Positions 1 through 3,797 of a stretch of 5,768 bases of DNA are shown in pieces (the first letter of the stretch is position 1; every line of letters starts with the position of its first letter). Made by a program: the position numbers and the translations under genes. The DNA comes from Oxalobacteraceae bacterium. Its GTDB lineage: Bacteria; Pseudomonadota; Gammaproteobacteria; Burkholderiales; Burkholderiaceae_D. The notes under the pieces were generated by a model. The model did not search any database. It saw only the letters and a list, made by a program, of their open reading frames with translations, and was not told the DNA's origin. The stretch lies in the NCBI GenBank assembly GCA_947446335.1, contig CANFGA010000224.1:1-5768 (forward strand). Direction: 5' to 3'.

Positions 1-300
1 ATTATCGCGCAAGATATTATGCAGCGCCTTGGTGCTGCCAGCGATGGTACCGAATGCGACAGGAAGAACCGTCATTTGTTCCATTAACCGTTTTACGACA
101 AGATTATGTGCCGCCAGATTTTTTCGTTCCGGCCGAATTCTTTTTTCTGCAATATCGCTGACCACGGCAGCAATCGGCCCTTGGACGATCATATAAACCG
201 AGGCGCCATTGATTCCAATATCGAGATAATCAAGATGATCAACGGCATCAGCGATCGCATACAGGTAATGACCTGAATCAAGCCTTGATTCCATTTTCAT
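1..300 (-). CDS. Gas vesicle protein GvpF/GvpL family, N-terminal part (runs off left edge)
   Basis: GvpF/L proteins are minor gas vesicle components thought to bind GvpA and help nucleate or assemble the shell in the cytoplasm. Read on the minus strand from position 300, an open frame of 100 codons continues without a stop to base 1. It carries family hallmarks: a beta-strand opening HYLYAIADAV (about residues 12-21), then PIAAVVSDI, then a helix RPERKNLAAHNLVVKRLMEQ, then the very characteristic TVLPVAFGTI. The C-terminal half lies outside the window. The ATG at 298-300 overlaps by ATGA the stop of a small upstream ORF. A second in-frame ATG at 292-294 has GAGAG seven bases upstream, so the true start could be two codons later. 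This protein differs from the GvpF/L at the right edge, whose visible part is the opposite end of the fold. By position after gvpN and a small protein it resembles Serratia gvpF1. The family is clear; F versus L cannot be decided. Confidence 0.92.
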   Translation of the reverse strand, partial: MKMESRLDSGHYLYAIADAVDHLDYLDIGINGASVYMIVQGPIAAVVSDIAEKRIRPERKNLAAHNLVVKRLMEQMTVLPVAFGTIAGSTKALHNILRDN

Positions 301-536
301 GCTCTCACTTTCCGATTAGCCGCACTGGAAGAAAACGTCCGGATGTCGCCGCTGGCATGAATGCGGCCATGAAAAGATGATACAGGCGCAGGACAAGGAT
401 CTTGCCGGAGCCGCCGCAAGGTCATGATCTCGCGCCGCATCCGATATGCCAAGCCGCGATCATCACGGCAGCAAACTGTCTGAAAGGCTGCGGAACTCAG
501 AGAAGAAGTGATGCAAGAGGATGTTCGGATATTCAT
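297..536 (-). CDS. Weakly supported small hypothetical ORF, 79 aa
   Basis: This ORF lies in the 307-base gap between the small coiled-coil gene and the left-edge gvpF/L. In its favour, the ATG at 534-536 has a GGAG ribosome-binding site at 546-549 (9-base spacer). Its stop codon also overlaps the gvpF/L start as ATGA (297-300), the arrangement used elsewhere in this cluster for coupled genes. Against it, the product is rich in Ser, Arg and Cys, has no hydrophobic core pattern I recognise, and matches no gas vesicle family known to me. The other two minus-strand frames of the gap contain stops and show no GvpG-, GvpK- or GvpA-like sequence either. An upstream GTG at 561-563 would add nine residues but has no obvious ribosome-binding site. 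The stretch may instead be an untranslated spacer or a decayed gene. Confidence 0.3.
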   Translation of the reverse strand: MNIRTSSCITSSLSSAAFQTVCCRDDRGLAYRMRREIMTLRRLRQDPCPAPVSSFHGRIHASGDIRTFSSSAANRKVRA

Positions 537-607
537 TATTTCATGCTCCGCAAAAACGATCACCGAGTCAGCTTAGATGCTATCGTGCCAGTTGGCGTTG
601 ATGAGTC

Positions 608-943
608 TCAATAACTCAATTGCCTGCGCTTGAGCCGGTCAGTGGGGGCCGTATGAATCGGAAGCGGCGCAGCTGCGGGAAGTGCGTTGTCGGTGCGGCC
701 GTCGTCATCCGGCTTATCGACAAACCGTTGCAGCCTTTGCTGCTTGCTGCCGATATCATTGATCCGGTTAACTATTTCGACGCAACGCTGCTCTACCCGT
801 AACATTTCCTTTTTCAAGCGCTGTTTTTCCATCTCCAGCATCGACAATTCCAAAAGAGCACCAGAGGACGACCGCGTGCGACGACCATCCACCAATCCGG
901 CCATGGTTTTGATATGTTGTACGCCACGCATCTCAGTTGCCAC
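608..943 (-). CDS. Small coiled-coil gas vesicle accessory protein, GvpV-like by position
   Basis: This 111-residue protein begins (V/M)ATEMRGVQHIKTMAGLVD. It has a short basic Ser/Arg stretch (GRRTRSSSG, about residues 20-28). A strongly heptad-like charged helix follows from about residue 29 to 77 (ELSMLEMEKQRLKKEMLRVE and onward), then a Pro/Ala-rich tail with a basic end (DRLKRRQLSY). There are no membrane segments or catalytic motifs. I choose the GTG at 941-943 because a perfect AGGAGG lies five bases upstream (949-954). The next in-frame ATG (929-931) would sit 17 bases from it, which is too far. With the GTG start the gene overlaps the end of gvpN by 11 bases, implying translational coupling. 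Small charged proteins directly after gvpN are known in proteobacterial gvp clusters, and GvpV holds this place in Serratia ATCC 39006. The GvpV link is positional inference. A role in vesicle assembly is likely, the mechanism unknown. Confidence 0.75.
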   Translation of the reverse strand: MATEMRGVQHIKTMAGLVDGRRTRSSSGALLELSMLEMEKQRLKKEMLRVEQRCVEIVNRINDIGSKQQRLQRFVDKPDDDGRTDNALPAAAPLPIHTAPTDRLKRRQLSY

Positions 944-1964
944 GGTTGCCTCCTGGACCTGGCTGTGCCGCAAAGTCGATGCCGTCCAAAGAACGATGCT
1001 TGCCTGTCGTGGCTTTCTTCTCTCCGGCAATCGGAAACAACTCGGGTGTGGGTGGACAGCAGCGCGTGATGATCTCATCGAGACGTTCAAGCCCTGCCAC
1101 TTGCCCATCACACGTCACCTTGAGGCAATCAGCATTCAAGACGTCATGACACAACTCTCGAAAAACAGGATCTCCCGCAGCAACGCTGCCCTTGCGATTG
1201 ACTACGATGCGCCCAAGCATGATGCAAGCCCTTATCGTCGGCCGTGCGTTGTGGACACCGAGCTCCCGGAATTCGCGCACGATGTCGACGATCGATTTGG
1301 CTTGCCTCCAAGGAATACCTGACTTGGCCTGCGTGATCGCCACTTCCGTTTCATAGTCGTGGTGCCCCACTTTCAACGTAATCATGCGATCCATCAACGC
1401 ATCCTGAGTCTTGTGGACTCCCGCATACTCTTCCGGATTACTGGTGAAAATGGCGCTGAAGTTGGGGTGTACCTGAAGATAGCCATCGCCACTGCGCGCA
1501 TCAGGGAGTTCCAGCAAGCGCTCTTCGAGAATCGACAGCAATACGTTATTGGCTTCCGGGCGCGAGCGAGTAAATTCATCGTAGATCAACGTGAAACCGT
1601 ATTTGCAAGCGGTGGTAAGACGGTTATCCCCCCACTGTTTGGAAACGCTTTCCTCCTGTTTCAGGACCGAGTGTATGTAGTTATCGACCACCTTGGTGGA
1701 GCGATAACCGGTCTGGCCTCCGATCAGGTCGGAACTTCCAAATTCATCATCACCGTGGATCAAGATGACTTGACGCCCAAGCTGGGCCGCCACATGCATG
1801 GCCAAGGCTGTCTTTCCGGTTCCTGCGGGGCCGCTGAAATGGATAGGGTAGCCAGCCCGAATATAGTCAAGCGCACGCTCGGAAACACCCTGAATATATG
1901 GAGTTTCAACAAAATTGGCTTTCTTCTCCAGCGTCAGTACGGTCAATTCTTCAGCTTGATTCAT
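933..1964 (-). CDS. gvpN: Gas vesicle protein GvpN, AAA+ ATPase
   Basis: GvpN is a cytoplasmic MoxR-like AAA+ ATPase that promotes gas vesicle assembly and growth; loss usually gives few or small vesicles. The 343-residue product has the family layout. An N-terminal VETPYIQGVSERALDYIRAG (residues 19-38) leads into Walker A GPAGTGKT (45-52). GDDEFGSSDLIGG (71-83) follows, then Walker B LIYDEF with D129 and E130, and a sensor-1 type TSNP at 174-177. Next come ALMDRM with R193, a likely arginine finger, and a helical lid domain (about 205-300). The last 35 residues are a poorly conserved Gly/Pro/Lys-rich tail. The length is typical of the family. The ATG at 1962-1964 has GGGGAG eight bases upstream (1973-1978). 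It follows the gvpC-like gene by 53 bases and overlaps the next gene by 11, so it belongs to the gvpA operon. All catalytic motifs look intact. Confidence 0.97.
   Translation of the reverse strand: MNQAEELTVLTLEKKANFVETPYIQGVSERALDYIRAGYPIHFSGPAGTGKTALAMHVAAQLGRQVILIHGDDEFGSSDLIGGQTGYRSTKVVDNYIHSVLKQEESVSKQWGDNRLTTACKYGFTLIYDEFTRSRPEANNVLLSILEERLLELPDARSGDGYLQVHPNFSAIFTSNPEEYAGVHKTQDALMDRMITLKVGHHDYETEVAITQAKSGIPWRQAKSIVDIVREFRELGVHNARPTIRACIMLGRIVVNRKGSVAAGDPVFRELCHDVLNADCLKVTCDGQVAGLERLDEIITRCCPPTPELFPIAGEKKATTGKHRSLDGIDFAAQPGPGGNRGN
949..954 (-). promoter_or_regulatory. Perfect Shine-Dalgarno deciding a GTG start
   Basis: AGGAGG on the minus strand lies inside the end of gvpN, five bases before GTG (941-943) and 17 before the first ATG (929-931). 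The spacing supports the GTG as the start of the small coiled-coil gene. Confidence 0.7.
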
Positions 1965-2017
1965 TGCGCCCGCTCCCCATTTTTATTGGCAACCACCCCG
2001 TTCATGCTATCGGGTGC

Positions 2018-2803
2018 TCATTTTTTTTTCGATTTCCCTTGCTTGCCTGCGTTGTGCCAGCCGGCATCAACGCTGACGGACTTCGCCTGATGCATGTCAG
2101 CTTGAGGATTGCTCGGCTTGCTCTCGGGGTTGGAAGTCGGCCAGGAAAATGGCTCTGCAACAGATTCACTCTTGAGGCTGGCCGGTCTCTGCGATGCCGT
2201 CTGCGCAGGATGCCCCACTGCCGCGCGCGATCTCAGCATGGGAGCCACGGAACAACGCAGGTCCAGAACCTGGGCCCTGATCCCTTGCGTGGACTTCGCC
2301 AGCGTATCGGCCAATTGCTGCGCCACCGCTGCGCGCGTGACATGAAAACCCTTGATCAAATTGTCCACGGCGCGTGAACGCAGTCGGCGATCCTTCACCA
2401 ATGCAGCATGCTGCGTTTTACTCATTTGATCAAACATCCTGGAAAAATTGGCACGCTCCTTTGCAACTTCGACACGCAAAGCTGCCACATAATTGACAAC
2501 CGATTGCGTCGATTCGTTGAGACTTTTGCGCAACGTGCGGCGCATGCCGCGATGATCACGCCGGAATCCATCGCACATCGCATTCGGGTGCTGACGTATG
2601 GCGAGCAAGTTGCAAGATCTGTTCATGCGATCCGTGGCCAATTCGGACTTCAAAGCCTTGACCATCGCAGTACGCTCACGACAAAAAGAACGTAGCATGT
2701 TGGCGGTCTGCGCCTTGATATCGCTCACTAATTGCGCGCGCTCGCACGCTGCAGCGGACATGCCGGGCATCGAGGCTTGCATCTGGTTTCTCATGTTATT
2801 CAT
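2018..2803 (-). CDS. gvpC: Divergent GvpC-like gas vesicle protein with helical repeats
   Basis: GvpC coats the outside of the GvpA shell and strengthens it. This 261-residue protein lies between gvpA and gvpN, the usual gvpC position. It is alpha-helical and highly charged, with imperfect repeats of the pattern F-x3-R/H-x2-M/V-x3-L. I see these at F40-R44-M47-L51, F80-H84-M87-L91, V106-R110-V113-R117 (weakest) and F153-R157-V160-L164, so repeats start about 26-47 residues apart. Short versions read NMLRSFCRERTAMVKALKSE and NLIKGFHVTRAAVAQQLADT. From about residue 195 the protein becomes a disordered Ser/Pro/Gln-rich tail ending GKSKKK. The start ATG (2801-2803) has AGGAG nine bases upstream (2813-2817); a second ATG three codons in is 18 bases from it and less likely. 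Nine consecutive A bases precede the stop. There are no membrane segments or signal peptide. The GvpC assignment rests on position and repeat pattern, since GvpC diverges quickly between lineages. Confidence 0.65.
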   Translation of the reverse strand: MNNMRNQMQASMPGMSAAACERAQLVSDIKAQTANMLRSFCRERTAMVKALKSELATDRMNRSCNLLAIRQHPNAMCDGFRRDHRGMRRTLRKSLNESTQSVVNYVAALRVEVAKERANFSRMFDQMSKTQHAALVKDRRLRSRAVDNLIKGFHVTRAAVAQQLADTLAKSTQGIRAQVLDLRCSVAPMLRSRAAVGHPAQTASQRPASLKSESVAEPFSWPTSNPESKPSNPQADMHQAKSVSVDAGWHNAGKQGKSKKK

Positions 2804-2831
2804 CTCAATTGACTCCTCTTGGGCTGATCAT

Positions 2832-2862
2832 GCAGCCAACCTTTCTGTCAAAGATTGGCTGC
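2832..2862 (-). promoter_or_regulatory. Strong stem-loop upstream of the gvpC-like gene
   Basis: On the transcribed minus strand, GCAGCCAA (2862-2855) pairs with TTGGCTGC (2839-2832). The stem extends inward through one G-U pair, one C-G and three U-A pairs, giving about 13 base pairs closed by a five-base loop (GACAG). No U-run follows, so it is not a canonical intrinsic terminator. It ends 15 bases before the gvpC ribosome-binding site. It may protect the upstream gvpA mRNA from 3' exonucleases, or limit expression of the downstream genes. Confidence 0.7.
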
Positions 2863-2905
2863 CGATGCGCGTCTCGTTTCGTCTGAATACATCGCTGCAC
2901 TGCAT

Positions 2906-2937
2906 CCCCGGTCGAGAGGACTTCCTGCCGACCGGGG
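2906..2937 (-). promoter_or_regulatory. GC-rich stem-loop just after gvpA
   Basis: CCCCGGTCG (minus strand, 2937-2929) pairs perfectly with CGACCGGGG (2914-2906). The 14-base loop itself contains a small AGGA/TCCT inverted repeat. The structure starts 14 bases after the gvpA stop codon. It lacks a U-tract, so termination would be partial or would need another factor. Together with the 13-bp stem-loop at 2832-2862 it fills most of the gvpA-gvpC spacer. Such elements commonly let a highly abundant first gene product exceed its operon partners, which fits GvpA. Confidence 0.7.
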
Positions 2938-2951
2938 AGACACCCGGATAG

Positions 2952-3170
2952 TTAGGCAGGGGCAGCGGCGCTCGATGTGAGGCCGATTGCTTCTGCATAC
3001 TTGAGATAGGTTTCAACCGATGCGATCACGACGCGCGCCTCAATCGACAGCAACTCAATCCCGACCAGCGACACTTTTACCCAAGCATCAATGACAATTC
3101 CCTTGTCAAGAATGCGATCGACAACTTCTGCCAAGCTCGATGAGTCGGTTGATTTTTGTACCTTTGCCAT
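2952..3170 (-). CDS. gvpA: Gas vesicle major structural protein GvpA
   Basis: GvpA is the small hydrophobic protein whose stacked ribs form the gas-permeable, water-excluding vesicle wall. The 72-residue product is typical in length and sequence. A variable N-terminus MAKVQKSTDS leads into helix SSLAEVVDRILDKG (about 11-24). The first beta strand GIVIDAWVKVSLVGIELLSI (24-43) and conserved EAR turn (44-46) come next. The second strand RVVIASVETYLKYAE runs at 46-60, and the product ends AIGLTSSAAAPA. The ATG at 3168-3170 is chosen because AGGAGA lies five bases upstream (3176-3181) and because GvpA proteins begin this way; a longer frame from 3206 has no supporting signals. The gene is first in its transcription unit, behind a sigma-54 promoter about 86-100 bases upstream of the start codon, and is followed by two stem-loops. 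No other gvpA/gvpJ paralogue is visible in the window. Confidence 0.98.
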   Translation of the reverse strand: MAKVQKSTDSSSLAEVVDRILDKGIVIDAWVKVSLVGIELLSIEARVVIASVETYLKYAEAIGLTSSAAAPA

Positions 3171-3175
3171 GTCAT

Positions 3176-3181
3176 TCTCCT
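3176..3181 (-). promoter_or_regulatory. gvpA ribosome-binding site
   Basis: AGGAGA on the minus strand sits five bases before the gvpA ATG. It excludes the upstream in-frame start at 3204-3206 as the main initiation site. Confidence 0.8.
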
Positions 3182-3191
3182 GTCGTTTAAT

Positions 3192-3240
3192 ACCCCTGAT
3201 TAGCACTTTTCAAATGCGAAGTACGGGGTTATGCCCTTCG
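3192..3240 (-). promoter_or_regulatory. Structured 5' leader of gvpA mRNA
   Basis: Within the predicted leader, CGAAG (3240-3236) can pair with CTTCG (3221-3217), with a GG/CC inner stem around a CATAA loop. An adjacent small hairpin forms at 3217-3203 (GCATTT, GAA loop, AAGTGC). The alternative pairing of ACCCC (3229-3225) with GGGGT (3196-3192) uses the same C-run and would exclude the inner stem of the first hairpin. The pairing is visible; a role in mRNA stability or translation is inference. Confidence 0.35.
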
Positions 3241-3255
3241 TCACAGAAGTTAATC

Positions 3256-3270
3256 GCAATCTCTGTGCCA
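3256..3270 (-). promoter_or_regulatory. Sigma-54 (RpoN) promoter of the gvpA operon
   Basis: The minus strand reads TGGCACAGAGATTGC. The -24 element TGGCAC and the -12 element TTGC are exact and separated by the required five bases. The invariant GG falls at 3269-3268 and the GC at 3257-3256. Transcription should start near 3244, giving a leader of about 75 bases before gvpA. Such promoters are strictly dependent on an AAA+ enhancer-binding activator. The match is isolated in the intergenic region and correctly oriented towards gvpA. Confidence 0.85.
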
Positions 3271-3360
3271 GATTTTTTTTCGATAATTTTTTAGAAAAAA
3301 TCGTTTAAAAACAATAGCTTGAAATATTTAATCCTTAAATAAAAGATTGCATTAAAAAAT
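3271..3360. other. AT-rich intergenic stretch upstream of the gvpA promoter
   Basis: These 90 bases contain only about 15 G or C (roughly 17% GC), against a mixed-composition background in the flanking genes. They include several A/T tracts, two of them (6 and 8 bases) close to the promoter. The stretch holds no gene and is well suited to DNA bending or to binding by H-NS-like or IHF proteins. Confidence 0.7.
3312..3324 (-). promoter_or_regulatory. Candidate IHF binding site
   Basis: The minus strand TTTCAAGCTATTG matches the IHF consensus WATCAA-N4-TTR with one mismatch and lies in the AT-rich stretch. Its centre is about 74 bases upstream of the predicted start site. This is where IHF usually bends DNA between a distant activator site and a sigma-54 promoter. 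In AT-rich DNA such matches can arise by chance, so support comes mainly from the position. Confidence 0.4.
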
Positions 3361-3382
3361 ATAAGGCAAATATCCTAGGGCG

Positions 3383-3400
3383 ATGGAACCATAGATATGG
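3383..3400. promoter_or_regulatory. Overlapping inverted repeats, candidate activator (UAS) site
   Basis: Two inverted repeats share a half-site: ATGG-AA-CCAT (3383-3392) and CCATA-GA-TATGG (3389-3400). They sit four bases beyond the stop codon of the receiver gene and about 147 bases upstream of the predicted gvpA start. That distance is typical for enhancer sites of NtrC-type activators. The repeats are seen directly; their function is inferred. The two-base loops are too tight for a good RNA hairpin, so a DNA-level role is more likely. Confidence 0.35.
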
Positions 3401-3404
3401 CGCG

Positions 3405-3797
3405 CTATACCGAGGAGGACAGGACTGCATGGATTGCATTGAGGATATCGTCGTGACGAAATGGCTTGGTGACAAAGGCGGAAATAAGACCCGTTTTCAA
3501 ATTGTGCTGTACCAGACTGTCGTCCTTGTAGAAATAACCTGACACAAGAATAACCGGCGCAGCGCAAGAGGTATGGGCCCGAATCCGTCTAGCCAGTTCT
3601 ACCCCTTCAATATCGCCCAGTTTGGCATCGAGCAAGATCAGGCAACAAGCCCGCCCGGTCTCGCCTAGCCATCGCAACGCCTCGTCACCACTTCCCGTCG
3701 TCGCGACTGAAAATCCATTTCTTCGCAAGATCATTTCAAGAGCCCAGCGCACGTCCGGTTCGTCATCCACCACCAGCACAGTTAAACATGCAACCAT
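3405..3797 (-). CDS. Receiver-only response regulator, NtrC-like receiver domain
   Basis: The 130-residue product is a single CheY-fold receiver domain. The acidic pocket is VVDDEPD (D11, D12), the phospho-acceptor is D57 in LILLDAKLGD, the switch Ser is S86 in LVSGY, and the conserved lysine is K111 in FVTKPF. All are intact, so it should accept phosphate. The opening VLVVDDEPDVRWALEMILRR resembles receivers of the NtrC family, yet the protein stops at the end of the domain with no AAA+ or DNA-binding part. The start ATG (3795-3797) overlaps the kinase stop as TGATG and has GGGAG ten bases upstream (3808-3812). The kinase just upstream is its obvious partner. It could be a phosphate relay or sink acting with a separate activator. 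By order after gvpF-kinase it resembles the last regulatory genes of the Serratia gvp cluster (gvrB-gvrC), recalled rather than checked. Confidence 0.93.
   Translation of the reverse strand: MVACLTVLVVDDEPDVRWALEMILRRNGFSVATTGSGDEALRWLGETGRACCLILLDAKLGDIEGVELARRIRAHTSCAAPVILVSGYFYKDDSLVQHNLKTGLISAFVTKPFRHDDILNAIHAVLSSSV

Noticed and set aside
251..258. GCGATCGC palindrome, like the cyanobacterial HIP1 repeat
   Set aside because: I noticed only two copies (here and near 3866), too few to suggest a HIP1-rich genome, and the regulatory features are proteobacterial.
576..590. Second possible sigma-54 promoter (TGGCACG on the minus strand)
   Set aside because: The -24 half is perfect, but at the -12 position the sequence is CATC instead of TTGC, so the essential GC is missing.
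944..1111. N-terminal extension of the small coiled-coil gene to an ATG at 1111
   Set aside because: It would lie entirely inside gvpN in another frame, and the perfect AGGAGG at 949-954 supports the GTG start instead.
687..1322. Plus-strand open frame of 211 codons
   Set aside because: It is antisense to the end of gvpN and the small coiled-coil gene, with no ribosome-binding site or family resemblance.
1359..2090. Long plus-strand open frame of 243 codons
   Set aside because: It is antisense to gvpN, whose Walker motifs and family features are clear, and its translation shows no recognisable domain.
3171..3206. Twelve-residue N-terminal extension of GvpA
   Set aside because: It covers the ribosome-binding site of the shorter start and is not typical of GvpA proteins.
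3271..3360. Possible sigma-70 promoter in the AT-rich stretch
   Set aside because: Only weak -35/-10 resemblances, expected by chance in DNA this AT-rich.
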